Positions 10,140 through 18,761 of a stretch of DNA of 64,000 nt are shown piece by piece (the first letter of the stretch is position 1; every line of letters starts with the position of its first letter). A model generated the notes under the pieces. It worked only from the letters and a program-made list of their open reading frames with translations. It did no database searches and was not told the DNA's origin. A program made the position numbers and the translations under genes. The DNA lies in contig NZ_JAGTJJ010000052.1 in NCBI RefSeq assembly GCF_028435365.1, positions 1-64,000 of the forward strand. Reading direction: 5' to 3'. Origin of the DNA: Polyangium jinanense (GTDB lineage: Bacteria > Myxococcota > Polyangia > Polyangiales > Polyangiaceae).

Positions 10140-10661
10140 ATGACGCATGACGGTGGCCAGGACGAACCCATCGATGCGCGGTTTCGGCAGCTCTTCGAGA
10201 CCGCGCCCGACGCCATGGTCATCGTGGACGAGCATGGGCTCATCGAGTTCGTGAACGCCCAGACCGAGGAGCTCTTCCCCGCGGGGCATCGTGGTCTCCG
10301 CCGCGATCCGCGACATTCGCGAGCGCAGGGAGATCGAGGCCGCAGCGAAGCTCGCTTCGGAGGACGCGCAGGATCTCCTTGCGCATCCGCGATCAGAGAA
10401 CGGCCGAGGGCGGCATCGTCACGACGATCTGGGACGTGACGGACGAGGTGCAGCGCGAGGACGAGCTCAGGCAGGCGCGCGCCATCGCGGAGGCCGCGAG
10501 CGATCCCGGTCATCGCGCTGAGCGCAGCGGCGATGGATCGGGACAAGAAGCGGGCCGAGCAAGCCGGGTTCTTCCGGTACCTGACCAAACCGGTCCGCGT
10601 GGCCGAGCTGACCGACGTGCTCGAGACGTTGCTGATGTCGGATCCGCCTGCGACCGGCTAG
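10140..10661 (+). pseudogene. Decayed PAS/hybrid histidine kinase
   Basis: Pieces of one sensor kinase are found in order but in four successive reading frames. The first (10140-10280) is the start of a PAS domain (FRQLFETAPDAMVIVDE). The second (about 10286-10380) reads VSAAIRDIRERREIEAAAKLASE, a PAS/linker segment. The third (about 10382-10501) is a PAC-like piece, RTAEGGIVTTIWDVTDEVQRE plus a helical linker. The last (about 10504-10661) is the end of a receiver domain, with ALSA and the conserved Lys in YLTKPV, ending at TAG. The HisKA and HATPase parts and the first half of the receiver are gone. At least three deletions with frame changes are needed, so sequencing error is unlikely. Confidence 0.8.
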
Positions 10662-10671
10662 ACTCGCGCGT

Positions 10672-11469
10672 ATGTGCGTTCTGTTCCTGGGCTTCGGGGT
10701 CCATCCCGATTTCGACGTGGTGCTGGCGGCGAACCGCGACGAGGTGTTCGCCCGTCCGACGCGCGAAACGCATTTCTGGGACGAGCATCCCGAGATCCTC
10801 GCGGGTCGCGACCTGCAGAGCGGCGGGACCTGGCTCGGCGTGACGAGGTCCGGGCGCTTCGCGGCGATCACGAACTTCCGGGACCCTGCGGCTCATCACG
10901 CGGACGCGAAATCGCGCGGGGCGCTCGTGGTTGCGTATCTCCTGGGCGAGGGCTCGCCGCATGAATACACGGAGAGCCTGCGGCCGCACGCCCGTGAATA
11001 CAACGGGTTCAACCTGATCGTGGGCACGCGGGGCGAGGCGGCCTATTTCGCGAGCCAGACGGGCGAGTCGCGCCGCCTTGCGCCCGGCGTGTACGGGCTC
11101 AGCAATCACCTTCTGGACACGCCCTGGCCGAAGCTCGTGCAGGGCAAGGGCGCCTTCACGAAGCTCGTCGGGGAGCGTCCGCTCCCGGAGGCGGAAAGGT
11201 TTTTCCAGATGCTGCATTCGGAGCAGGGAGCCCCGGACGCGGAGCTTCCGGATACGGGCGTGGGGCTCGAGATGGAGCGTATGCTCGCGCCGCTGTTCAT
11301 CTCGGATGCGAGGACGCCTCCCTTTTATGGGACGCGATCGAGCTCGGTGGTGACGTTTTCGAAAATGGGCGAGGTCCGGTTCCTCGAGAGGAGTTTTGTC
11401 CCGGGGAACGAGCCGGGTCTGGTGGAGACGGGCTTTCGGCTGGCTCACGACGACGGGTACGCGCGTTGA
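10672..11469 (+). CDS. NRDE family protein (TANGO2-like)
   Basis: A 265-residue protein with the family-defining NRDE motif at residues 21-24 and Cys2 directly after the initiator Met, as expected for an N-terminal-nucleophile fold. WDEHPEILAGRDLQSGGTW and ITNFRDP are further family motifs. Members are related to the eukaryotic TANGO2 protein, whose biochemical role is still debated. It begins 11 bases after the end of the kinase remnant and is followed 13 bases later by the 2H phosphoesterase gene, so the two are probably co-transcribed. Confidence 0.92.
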   Translation: MCVLFLGFGVHPDFDVVLAANRDEVFARPTRETHFWDEHPEILAGRDLQSGGTWLGVTRSGRFAAITNFRDPAAHHADAKSRGALVVAYLLGEGSPHEYTESLRPHAREYNGFNLIVGTRGEAAYFASQTGESRRLAPGVYGLSNHLLDTPWPKLVQGKGAFTKLVGERPLPEAERFFQMLHSEQGAPDAELPDTGVGLEMERMLAPLFISDARTPPFYGTRSSSVVTFSKMGEVRFLERSFVPGNEPGLVETGFRLAHDDGYAR

Positions 11470-11482
11470 ACGTTTCCCGACC

Positions 11483-12043
11483 ATGAAGACGCACTGGACG
11501 GCTGCCGTCCTCGTTCCACCCCCGGAGAGCTGGGAGCCGATCCAGGCGATCCGGAAGGTTCACGACCGTAAGATCGGACGGTGGATGCCGCACGTCACGC
11601 TGCTTTATCCGTTTCGACCCCGTGTCGAGTTCGACGCCCTCGCGCCTGCGCTCGCCGCGGCCTGCGCCGAGGTTTCACCGTTCACCTTGACGCTCCGGCA
11701 TTTCGGGCACTTCCAGCACGGTCGCGGTCGCTTCACGGTTTGGCTCGATCCCGAGCCGCACGAGCCGATCCTCGCGCTCCATGCCGCGCTGGTGCAGGTG
11801 GTCCCCGATTGTGATGATACCGCCCGTCCGGCGGGCGGATTCAAGCCGCATCTCAGCGTCGGCCAGGCAAATGGCGACGGGGAGCTTGCGCGCTTTCTCG
11901 GGGAGGTCGAGTCCACCTGGATGCCGATTGCATTCAAGGTTCATGCGGTCGCGCTCATCGCCCGCGAGGGGGAGGCGCCGTTCGTTGTCGAACGCTGGAT
12001 CCCTTTCGGAATGCGGCAAGAAACCGTGGCGACTATCTCATGA
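11483..12043 (+). CDS. 2'-5' RNA ligase / 2H phosphoesterase family protein
   Basis: A 186-residue protein with the two HxT/S motifs that define the 2H phosphoesterase superfamily: PHVT (His37, Thr39) and PHLS (His123, Ser125). These histidines form the catalytic centre for 2',3'-cyclic phosphate chemistry. Length and motif spacing match bacterial LigT/YjcG-like proteins. The frame extends upstream into the NRDE gene, but ATG at 11483 gives a normal N-terminus. The physiological substrate is not known. Probably in an operon with the NRDE gene. Confidence 0.88.
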   Translation: MKTHWTAAVLVPPPESWEPIQAIRKVHDRKIGRWMPHVTLLYPFRPRVEFDALAPALAAACAEVSPFTLTLRHFGHFQHGRGRFTVWLDPEPHEPILALHAALVQVVPDCDDTARPAGGFKPHLSVGQANGDGELARFLGEVESTWMPIAFKVHAVALIAREGEAPFVVERWIPFGMRQETVATIS

Positions 12044-12061
12044 TCGTCATGGAGCGGAGCG

Positions 12062-12973
12062 CTACTTGGGCGGATCCACCGGCAAGAAGCAGAAGTTGCT
12101 CGTCTCGAACCGGTAATTCGAGCCCGAGTAATTCCGCTCGGCGTGGAAGACTTGCAGATCGTACACGCCGCCGACGACGAGGCCGAGATCCGAGGCGCGC
12201 TGATCGATATCGACAGTGCCCAGTTCGGGACCGTGGATGCCGCCGAGGTCGATGGCGAGGCGGTGATTGATGAACACCCAGATGTCGTCGTCGCCGCGGA
12301 ACGTGAACACTTCCCCGCCCTTGTAACGGAAGGAGACGAGCGCTTCGGTGGTGAAGTGCCAGTTGTTCGGCATGCCATTCAGCTCGAAACCTTCGGCTCC
12401 GAAGCCGAACGTCGCGTCGATCGGATGAAAATTGGCATCGTCGTAGACGAGCGTGGTGCCATTGCCCGTGAGCGGGATCTGCACGTTCGTGGCAAAGTTT
12501 TCGCCGGGCGTGTCCCGGTACCACGCGTCGAAATGGGCGGCACCGGTGAAGGGCGCGTAGTTCGGGCCATCGGGGCTGACCTCGTTCCCGGCGACGTACA
12601 CCGGCTTGAAGCTGCCGTCAGGCTGCTCGGCCAGCTCGGCGGCCAGGATGCCCGGGCGAACACCGACGACGTCACCAAAATTGGGATGGTCGCTCCACTG
12701 GAAGTCAGGGTGGCTCTCGGAGAAGTCGCGCACCCGCATGGTCAGGGTGCTCAAACACTCTTCGCCGGGATCGCCGCCGGTGCCGCTGGAGGTCGTGAAA
12801 TTGAGGCCGCCTTCTCCACCCGCGCCGCCAGTCCCCGCGCCGCCGCTTCCTCCACCCCCCGAGCCTGAGCCGGAAGATGCAGTCGTTGCACCCGGCGGGG
12901 AACCGGTGCCCTGACCGGACGAACAACCGAGGACGAATACGAGGCCAAGTAGCGAAAGGATCGTGGCGCGCAT
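12062..12973 (-). CDS. Fibro-slime domain lipoprotein
   Basis: A 303-residue lipoprotein. The signal peptide ends in a VLGC lipobox (Cys17), followed by a Gly/Ser/Thr linker to about residue 70. The rest matches the fibro-slime domain, a PA14-related beta-sandwich: TMRVRDF near the start, FHFTTEA-type strand and the diagnostic FRGDDDIWVFINHRLAIDLGG block near 225-245, then VYDLQVFHAERN. Such domains occur in secreted carbohydrate-binding or matrix proteins of myxobacteria and Fibrobacter. It converges with the 2H phosphoesterase gene with only 18 bases between. Confidence 0.88.
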   Translation of the reverse strand: MRATILSLLGLVFVLGCSSGQGTGSPPGATTASSGSGSGGGGSGGAGTGGAGGEGGLNFTTSSGTGGDPGEECLSTLTMRVRDFSESHPDFQWSDHPNFGDVVGVRPGILAAELAEQPDGSFKPVYVAGNEVSPDGPNYAPFTGAAHFDAWYRDTPGENFATNVQIPLTGNGTTLVYDDANFHPIDATFGFGAEGFELNGMPNNWHFTTEALVSFRYKGGEVFTFRGDDDIWVFINHRLAIDLGGIHGPELGTVDIDQRASDLGLVVGGVYDLQVFHAERNYSGSNYRFETSNFCFLPVDPPK

Positions 12974-12988
12974 TGGTGGAGGATAACA

Positions 12989-13363
12989 CTACCGCGGATT
13001 CGCGGCGAGGACGAACGGGCGGAGGCGGTGCCCGTCCGGGTCCTCGACTACGAACGTGAAGCCGAAATCCATGTCGGTCGGCTCCTGCACCACCGTGAGC
13101 CCGAGCTTGGTCCACTCGGAATAGGTCGCGAGGACGGCGTCCTTGCTCGGTTCGCGGAACGAGATCTCGATGCCGCCGGCGGGCTTCGGGGCCGGCTCGA
13201 CTTCGCCGGCGAGCCAGAGGCCGATTTTCAGGCCGGTTGGCAGCACGTAGAGCACGAACGTCTTTGATGTTTCGACCGGCTCCGAGCCGAGGAGCTTCGA
13301 ATACAGCTCGGCGCTTCGGAGCGGATCACGGACGGCAAGCAGCAGGTAGTTGAGGGTACGCAT
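12989..13363 (-). CDS. VOC (glyoxalase/bleomycin resistance) family protein
   Basis: A 124-residue protein of one vicinal-oxygen-chelate module: beta-alpha-beta-beta-beta halves beginning LNYLLLAVRDPLRSAELYSKLLG and ending FVVEDPDGHRLRPF. Members are metal enzymes or binding proteins acting on small molecules. Three in-frame ATGs sit close together (13375, 13369, 13363); the last has GGAG six bases upstream and starts at the usual MRTLNY position. The WYL regulator ends 46 bases upstream on the same strand, so the two probably form one transcript, an arrangement common for YafY-type regulators. Confidence 0.85.
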   Translation of the reverse strand: MRTLNYLLLAVRDPLRSAELYSKLLGSEPVETSKTFVLYVLPTGLKIGLWLAGEVEPAPKPAGGIEISFREPSKDAVLATYSEWTKLGLTVVQEPTDMDFGFTFVVEDPDGHRLRPFVLAANPR

Positions 13364-13409
13364 CAGCATCTCCATCAGGTGGACGCGGATGGTGTGCGCC
13401 TTGCGACTG

Positions 13410-14105
13410 TCAGTTTCCGGCAGGAGCGAGCGCGACCTGCCTGGCCCGCCATTCCTGGACGAGCACGGTACGGCGGCGCGGATAACGCTCGTCCTTCGGT
13501 TCGACCGATCGGATGCGGTCGACACGGAAGGCACGATAGTCCTGCCTGAGCTCGCACCAGGCGGCGAGCACCTGCACCTTGTCGAAGAAGCCGATCAAGA
13601 GGGGCCAGATCGTGCGGGTCGTGCTTTCGCCATTCTGGTCCTGGTACGTGATGACGAGCCTGTGCTCCTTGCGGATCGCGGCGCGAATCACCGAGGCGTC
13701 GATGGCGACCGGCTCGCTGCGGAACATCGGCACGGTGAGTGTCGCGGTATCGACGTTCGCGCGGAGGTCGTCCGGCAGCACGGCGCGGAGCTTCGCCACG
13801 GCATTCCCCGCCGCAGCCGCGAGCCGCGCATCGCCCCGCACCGCGACCCAGCGCGAGCCGAGCACCAGGGCCTCGAGCTCGTCGGCCGAAAACATCAGCG
13901 GCGGGAGGGTGAAGCCGGGGCGCAGTACGTACCCGAGGCCGGGTTCGCCCTGAATATCGGCACCCTGCGCCTGCAGCGTCGCGATGTCGCGATAAAGCGT
14001 GCGAATGGAAATGCCGAGCTCTTCCGCCAGCGCCGGGCCCGGGATCGGCGCGCGGTGGCGGCGCAGGAGCTCCAGGAGATCGAGCAGGCGGGCGGCGCGA
14101 GACAT
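13410..14105 (-). CDS. YafY-type WYL domain transcriptional regulator
   Basis: A 231-residue DeoR/YafY-type regulator. The N-terminal winged helix-turn-helix is RLLDLLELLRRHRAPIPGPALAEELGIS-RTLYRDIATLQ (about residues 5-50), followed by a WYL-type ligand-binding domain containing ITYQDQNGE, IWPLLIGFFDKVQVLAAWCELR and FRVDRI. The last pattern contains the characteristic core, with FF/VL in place of strict W-Y-L. The frame extends 40 codons upstream, but ATG at 14105 gives the normal N-terminus. It likely controls itself and the downstream VOC gene; no dyad was found in its 100-bp upstream gap. Confidence 0.9.
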   Translation of the reverse strand: MSRAARLLDLLELLRRHRAPIPGPALAEELGISIRTLYRDIATLQAQGADIQGEPGLGYVLRPGFTLPPLMFSADELEALVLGSRWVAVRGDARLAAAAGNAVAKLRAVLPDDLRANVDTATLTVPMFRSEPVAIDASVIRAAIRKEHRLVITYQDQNGESTTRTIWPLLIGFFDKVQVLAAWCELRQDYRAFRVDRIRSVEPKDERYPRRRTVLVQEWRARQVALAPAGN

Positions 14106-14206
14106 GCGGAAAAGATAGCGCGAACCAGCCTCCTCCGCCCGGCCACGCAGGAGCGCTCTGGCGGGGCTCGACGCGAGGCCCTCGAGGCACCAGGGGGCTC
14201 TCCGAT

Positions 14207-14470
14207 ATGGACCCGCAGAAACCACAGAAACCGTCCGGCCAGACCGTCTTCAGCCACCAGCATTACCACGAGCTCTCGGCCGACGAGACCGAGGTGCGCG
14301 AGCAAGGATGGGCGTCGATCGGCTCTCCAGCCGAGGGCCCCTCCTTGCGCGAGGCAGAGCTGGAAGCCGAGCCCACCCCGCCCCCTCCGCATTCACCGGG
14401 AGGCGAGCACGTCGAGCCCGTCGGCCGCGTACACGCCGACCAGACGGAGCCCAGCGGACGGCGTCGCTGA
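14207..14470 (+). CDS. Small hypothetical protein, Pro/Glu rich
   Basis: An 87-residue frame divergent from the WYL regulator. The first 45 residues (QTVFSHQHYHELSADETEVREQGWASIG) look protein-like, while the end is Pro-, Glu- and Gly-rich and probably disordered. No ribosome-binding site is obvious, and frames on the other strand are also open here, so it may be spurious. No function. Confidence 0.35.
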   Translation: MDPQKPQKPSGQTVFSHQHYHELSADETEVREQGWASIGSPAEGPSLREAELEAEPTPPPPHSPGGEHVEPVGRVHADQTEPSGRRR

Positions 14471-14513
14471 CCTGCCGAGCGAGCCATGGCATGCGTCCCG
14501 CGGCGGGCGTTCC

Positions 14514-15851
14514 TCAACGCGCATAACGCGTGAGGATGACGGTGCTGCCGTCGCGCCGCGCGCGACCGCGTTCGTCGTCGCACCACCCGAAGAGCACCGC
14601 ATCGGGGCCCAGCCCGAAGCTCCCTGGGCAAGGCGCCTGTGTGGCGAAGCGTATTTTCCCATCGGCGGCGAAGCCTGCAATGAATTGCCCGCCCGTCAGG
14701 GTGAAGGCGTCGAGCGGCGCATCGCCCACCGTCGAGCCGGTGATGGAGACGAACCCCGAAGGGTCGAGCACCATATCGTGCACGGAGATGTGTTTGTCGC
14801 GCGCCTGGGGATTTTTGGGGTCGCTCAGCGTGCGGTCGAAGACCAGCGCGCCTCGAGCATTGAAGCACTGCAGCGCGAGACGTGACGATGGCTGGCCCGC
14901 GTAACCGGGTCCGGTGAGCGGTGGGTCCCAGGCGAGCGCACATACGCGGTTGCCCGACGCGGCAAGCTTGGTCGCACTGACCAAAAGCGGTCGGCTGGAG
15001 GCGACCTTCCCGTCGGCGTCGACGCGGACGAGGTGCGGACCGGCGTCGAGGGGGGCGCCGAAGAGCGTCATCGGGGCGGCCGCGTCGGGCGCGAGCACGA
15101 TCGAGCCATCGGACAGGAAGGCGTGCGCCGGGAATCGGTTGAAATCGGTCTTCGTGCTCCAGACGTGCCTGCCGTCGCGTCCGAATCGGGCGAGAAACCA
15201 CGTGTACGACGTGCTGTTCCGGGAGAAGGGGCTCGTGAGGGGCCCGCCGCCGAAATCGACGGTCTCCTGCATTCCGCCGGTCAGGGTGACCTCGCCGCGC
15301 GCATCGATACCGAGGTTGTCCGGCACCACGCTGCCGTCGAATGCGAGTTTCCAGTCCATCCGGCCGTCGGGGAAGAGGCGCAGGACGAAGCCGCCTTGAT
15401 CGGTTTTGCCCTGCGCGCGCCCCGCGGTGAACATGCCGGCGAGCACGAGCCCTCCTGCCGCGTCGACGGCGAGGGCGCGTACTTCGTGCGATGGCAGGTC
15501 GAGCGGCCGCGCCCAGAGCAAGGTGCCTTGACGTGAGACCTTTCCGACGAGCACGTCGAAAACATCCGTGGAGATGACACCCGTCGGGAGGTTTACCGAA
15601 CCGGAGAGCGGATAGGTCCACAGCACATTGCCGTCCGCGTCCGCTGCGGCGTGCGACGGGGTGCCTATGGAGGCGTCGAACGACAGTGTCCATAACTGCG
15701 TCCCAGGCTTCACCTCCGCCCGACTCACGCTCGCGTCCGAGGCCGCTTGCGAGGAGACGGGCGGCGATATCGTGATGGTCGGCGAGCCGGCAGAGCGGGC
15801 GCTGCACGCCGAGATTGTACCCAGGCCGAGCGCGAGGAGCGCCTTCAGCAC
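14514..15851 (-). CDS. Beta-propeller-like lipoprotein downstream of fetAB
   Basis: A 445-residue lipoprotein. Starting at GTG 15851, the signal peptide LKALLALGLGTISAC ends in a plausible lipobox. The remainder consists of repeated strands typical of myxobacterial SBBP/PQQ-like propellers, such as WTLSFDASIGTPSHAAADADGN, VDAAGGLVLAGMFTAG and SGFVSITGSTVG, spaced about 50 residues apart. The frame reads on upstream through the next gene, but only this start gives a signal peptide. The start codon overlaps the stop of the preceding lipoprotein gene in GTGCTGA, so translation is coupled. It is the last gene of the fetA-fetB-lipoprotein-lipoprotein operon. No enzymatic motif is visible. Confidence 0.82.
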   Translation of the reverse strand: MLKALLALGLGTISACSARSAGSPTITISPPVSSQAASDASVSRAEVKPGTQLWTLSFDASIGTPSHAAADADGNVLWTYPLSGSVNLPTGVISTDVFDVLVGKVSRQGTLLWARPLDLPSHEVRALAVDAAGGLVLAGMFTAGRAQGKTDQGGFVLRLFPDGRMDWKLAFDGSVVPDNLGIDARGEVTLTGGMQETVDFGGGPLTSPFSRNSTSYTWFLARFGRDGRHVWSTKTDFNRFPAHAFLSDGSIVLAPDAAAPMTLFGAPLDAGPHLVRVDADGKVASSRPLLVSATKLAASGNRVCALAWDPPLTGPGYAGQPSSRLALQCFNARGALVFDRTLSDPKNPQARDKHISVHDMVLDPSGFVSITGSTVGDAPLDAFTLTGGQFIAGFAADGKIRFATQAPCPGSFGLGPDAVLFGWCDDERGRARRDGSTVILTRYAR

Positions 15852-16444
15852 TTGTCGTGGAAATGCAGCGTCAGCCGGAACGTCGGCGACGTGCCCTCCG
15901 GCGCGTGCAGCTTCCACATCGGGAGCTTTCGCACGAGGCAGCGCCACACGACCTCCGGCTCGTTTTCCACCGTGTTGTCGACCTGATCCAATCGCATGAC
16001 CTTCCCGTCGGGCGCGAGCGTGACCGCCACCGTCACCGAGCCGACACGTGTACTCGAGCAGCCCTGCTTGTAGATGACCTCCAGGCAGCTCAGCGATTGA
16101 TTCGTGGTTTCGGCTTCGCGGATCCACGCCTCCGGGTAGGGCGGCGGCTCGGCAGGCGGCGGTACGCTCGAAGCCGGAGCCTCGGCGGAGGGGGCGGGAG
16201 GCTCGGCAAGAGCCATGGCCGTCGCAATCGGGACGGCCGGCGGGGGCGAGGCTGGCGCGGGCGGCGCGCCATTACAAGCGGTGCAGGCGACGAACAACGC
16301 GGCGAGTGGCAGGCGGGCGTCGAGTGGCACGGGAATGGATCGTCCATGCCAGAGGGCCTCGCGTGCGGTCAAGGACAATCGCGGCGTCCGACGAGGTCGA
16401 TGGTGAGAGCGTCGGTTTGTCCACGGAAGCGGCAGCGCATTCAT
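15845..16444 (-). CDS. Lipoprotein with AgmX/TonB-like C-terminal domain
   Basis: A 199-residue protein with a lipobox-like LFVACTAC at about residues 50-57, a Pro/Ala-rich spacer (58-105) and a C-terminal domain (about 115-199) of the pattern SCLEVIYKQGC-VGSVTVAVTLAPDGKV...VVWRCLVRKLPMWKLHAP, which resembles the AgmX/PglI or TonB C-terminal fold common in myxobacteria. Its ATG overlaps the fetB stop in ATGA. That start leaves an odd 38-residue Arg-rich leader before the signal peptide; GTG at 16330 would be a neater lipoprotein start but lacks a ribosome site. Its position in the fetAB operon suggests an envelope partner of the transporter, which is only inference. Confidence 0.75.
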   Translation of the reverse strand: MNALPLPWTNRRSHHRPRRTPRLSLTAREALWHGRSIPVPLDARLPLAALFVACTACNGAPPAPASPPPAVPIATAMALAEPPAPSAEAPASSVPPPAEPPPYPEAWIREAETTNQSLSCLEVIYKQGCSSTRVGSVTVAVTLAPDGKVMRLDQVDNTVENEPEVVWRCLVRKLPMWKLHAPEGTSPTFRLTLHFHDKC

Positions 16445-17244
16445 CGCTTCTTCCGCGCGCGCTCGGGCAGGCGAAGCTGCGCGCGCGGCGTGAACAGGAG
16501 GCGCCTGGCAAATCCCCCCGCGAGCACGCCGGATACCGCAGCCACGGCGACGAGCTGATACAGAATCACGATCTGGTAGCGCACCGCCTGTTCGGGCGCC
16601 GTGCCGCTCACGATCTGACCGGTCATCATCCCCGGCAGCGCGACGAGCCCGACCGTGAGCAGGCCATTGATGGTGGGGATCATCGCGGCGCGCACCGAGG
16701 CCCGCACGTGTCGGGCGAGAGCCTGCTCGGGCGTCGCCCCGAGCGCGAGGAGCTGCTCGATCTCGTCCGCGTGCGCATGCGCAGCGGCGAAGATGCGCTC
16801 GAAGACCAGCGCCACGACGTTCATGGCGCTCGCGATCATCATGCCGCTGATGGGTACGAGGTACCTCGCCTCGTAGCTCGGGTGCAAAGGCACCACGAAC
16901 AGGAAAACCGGCACCAGCGCCACCACGGAGCCGAGCACGATGGCCGCGAGCGCATAAGGAAACAACGTGCGCGCCGAGGGCCCGTGCTCCACGCGCCGCG
17001 CGCTCGTCGCCGCCGCGACCCCGACCATCACCGAGAGGGCCAGCGCCACCCACGCGGGCCGCTCGTGCTCGAAGAGCAGGAGCAGCACGTGGCCGATGGC
17101 CAGGAGCTGCACCGCGCCGCGCAGCGCGCCCCAGGCGAGATCACGCTCGAGGTCGAGCCGCTTCCAGCGCGAGGCGAGGATCGAAAGCGCGACGAGACCA
17201 AGCGTCATCGCGAGCCGCGGAAGCGGGATCTCGAGGTAACTCAC
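16441..17244 (-). CDS. fetB: FetB-type ABC transporter permease
   Basis: A 267-residue integral membrane protein with about seven hydrophobic segments, matching the FetB/UPF0014 permease family. Conserved pieces include ALRGAVQLLAIGHVL, MMIASAMNVVAL, the cytoplasmic LALGATPEQA and PTINGLLTVGLVALPGMMTGQI. With FetA the E. coli homologue exports iron and protects against oxidative stress. The GTG start at 17244 overlaps the fetA stop as GTGA, and its own stop overlaps the next start as ATGA. It acts in the inner membrane. Confidence 0.9.
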   Translation of the reverse strand: MSYLEIPLPRLAMTLGLVALSILASRWKRLDLERDLAWGALRGAVQLLAIGHVLLLLFEHERPAWVALALSVMVGVAAATSARRVEHGPSARTLFPYALAAIVLGSVVALVPVFLFVVPLHPSYEARYLVPISGMMIASAMNVVALVFERIFAAAHAHADEIEQLLALGATPEQALARHVRASVRAAMIPTINGLLTVGLVALPGMMTGQIVSGTAPEQAVRYQIVILYQLVAVAAVSGVLAGGFARRLLFTPRAQLRLPERARKKR

Positions 17245-17900
17245 GGTCCCTCCGCGCCGGCAAGGAGCTTCCCTGCGCGAAAGACGTAGCGCCTGCCCGC
17301 AAGCGCCTCTGCGTGCGCCGCGATGTGCGTGACCATCACCACGCTGCGCCCCGCGGTCGCCAGGCTGCGGACGAGATCGATCACTTGCAGGGCCGTCTCC
17401 GGATCGAGCGCGGCGGTGGGCTCGTCGAGGAGCAACACCTTCGGTTCGTTGGCGAGCGCGCGCGCGAGCGCGACGCGCTGGCGTTCTCCGCCCGAGAGCT
17501 CGTCCGCGCCGCGCGCGAGAAACGCCTCGTCGAGCCCCACCGCCCGCAAGAGCTCGATCTGCCGCTCGGGCGCGAGGGTCTCGCCGCGAAGCGCCGGCCC
17601 GGCAGCCACGTTGTCCGCCACGCTGCCAGGCAGCATCGGCGGCGCCTGGGGCAGATAGGCGACACGCGTCCGGAAGAGCGTCGGAGGCAGCGTGATCGCA
17701 TCGACCCCGTCGAGCAGCACGTGCCCACCATCGATCGGGATCAGCGTAGCCATCGCCCGCAAAAACGTGCTCTTCCCGCTGCCGGAGGCGCCTGTGATCG
17801 CGACCTTCTCGCCGAACGAGACCACGAGGCTCGCGCCGTCGACGAGGGTGCGTCCTTCGCGGATCACGCGGATGTCGCGGGCTTCGATGGCAGAGGGCAT
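17241..17900 (-). CDS. fetA: FetA-type ABC transporter ATP-binding protein
   Basis: A 219-residue ABC ATPase subunit: Walker A GASGSGKST near residues 37-45, Q-loop YLPQAPPML, signature LSGGERQRVALARAL, Walker B VLLLDEPTAALD and the switch His in VTHIAAHAEA. Length and motif spacing match FetA (YbbL). It is the first gene of a four-gene run with start/stop overlaps (fetA, fetB and two lipoproteins). The predicted role is energising metal (probably iron) export through FetB. Confidence 0.93.
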   Translation of the reverse strand: MPSAIEARDIRVIREGRTLVDGASLVVSFGEKVAITGASGSGKSTFLRAMATLIPIDGGHVLLDGVDAITLPPTLFRTRVAYLPQAPPMLPGSVADNVAAGPALRGETLAPERQIELLRAVGLDEAFLARGADELSGGERQRVALARALANEPKVLLLDEPTAALDPETALQVIDLVRSLATAGRSVVMVTHIAAHAEALAGRRYVFRAGKLLAGAEGP

Positions 17901-17957
17901 GAGGCGTCCCTCTGCTCGTCTAGCCTCGGGGGTGGACGCGCGCCAGGCGGGCGTCGG

Positions 17958-18761
17958 TCAAGCGCGGCGGAGCCCGGTCGCGCTCGCGAGCAGCATCTCG
18001 CGCACGGATTGGGCGCGGTCGCGCGAGACGGGAACGCTCACGCCCCGCCGCTCGGGACCAATGCCCAAGCCGACGAAGATCCGTGTTTCGCCTCCCTCGC
18101 GCTCGAGCTCCTTGATGTAGGCCGCATTCACGAGCCAGTTCCTGTGGACACGCGTGAGCGCTCGCCCGAAGGACGCTTCGATCGAGGACAACGACAGGTC
18201 GAGGTCGAACGTGCCATGCGGCGTATGCACGGAGGTGAGTCGATCGGCCGCTTCGAATGCCCAGGCCTCATTGGGTTCGAGGAACACGAGGCTCTTGCCC
18301 CGACGCGCGACGATGCGCAGCGGGCTCGAAGGCGGTGAGGGGCGCTTCCGGACGTGGAGGCGACGCAGACATTGATCGACGCGCTCTTGTGTGAATGGCT
18401 TCAGCAGGTAATCGTCGACGCCGAGCTCGAAGGCCTCGATCGCGTGCTCTTTGAATGCCGTCGCCAGCACGAACATCGGCCTCCGCGCGTGATGCACCGA
18501 GGTGCGCACCAGATCGAGCCCCGTCTCGTCGTCGCTCCCGCCGAGCGCGATATCCACGAAGACGGCGTCGATCTCGAGCCCGCCGGCCGCGAGCTGCAGC
18601 GCCTGTCGGGCTTCGGCGAGGCTCGCGACGGCGCCGACGACCTCGGCGAGCTGCGACGCTTCGATCAGCTCGACGAGGTAATTGCGGGCGGGCCACTCGT
18701 CCTCGACGACGAGAGCACGGAGCCGATACGAATCACCTGCCGCAGGAATCTCGTTCATCAT
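17958..18761 (-). CDS. LytTR family response regulator
   Basis: A 267-residue response regulator. The receiver domain has the acidic pair Glu20-Asp21, phospho-acceptor Asp70 in VFVDIALGG, and Lys in DDYLLKPF. The C-terminal LytTR DNA-binding domain (about 150-255) has the signature FLEPNEAWAFEAADRLTSVHT and RVHRNWLVNAAYIKEL. ATG at 18761 overlaps the histidine kinase stop (ATGATGA); GGAG lies just upstream. It forms a two-component pair with the preceding LytS-like kinase and probably controls a transport or envelope gene; targets are unknown. It ends in the 57-bp gap before fetA, so fetAB could be one target or simply a neighbour. Confidence 0.93.
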   Translation of the reverse strand: MMNEIPAAGDSYRLRALVVEDEWPARNYLVELIEASQLAEVVGAVASLAEARQALQLAAGGLEIDAVFVDIALGGSDDETGLDLVRTSVHHARRPMFVLATAFKEHAIEAFELGVDDYLLKPFTQERVDQCLRRLHVRKRPSPPSSPLRIVARRGKSLVFLEPNEAWAFEAADRLTSVHTPHGTFDLDLSLSSIEASFGRALTRVHRNWLVNAAYIKELEREGGETRIFVGLGIGPERRGVSVPVSRDRAQSVREMLLASATGLRRA

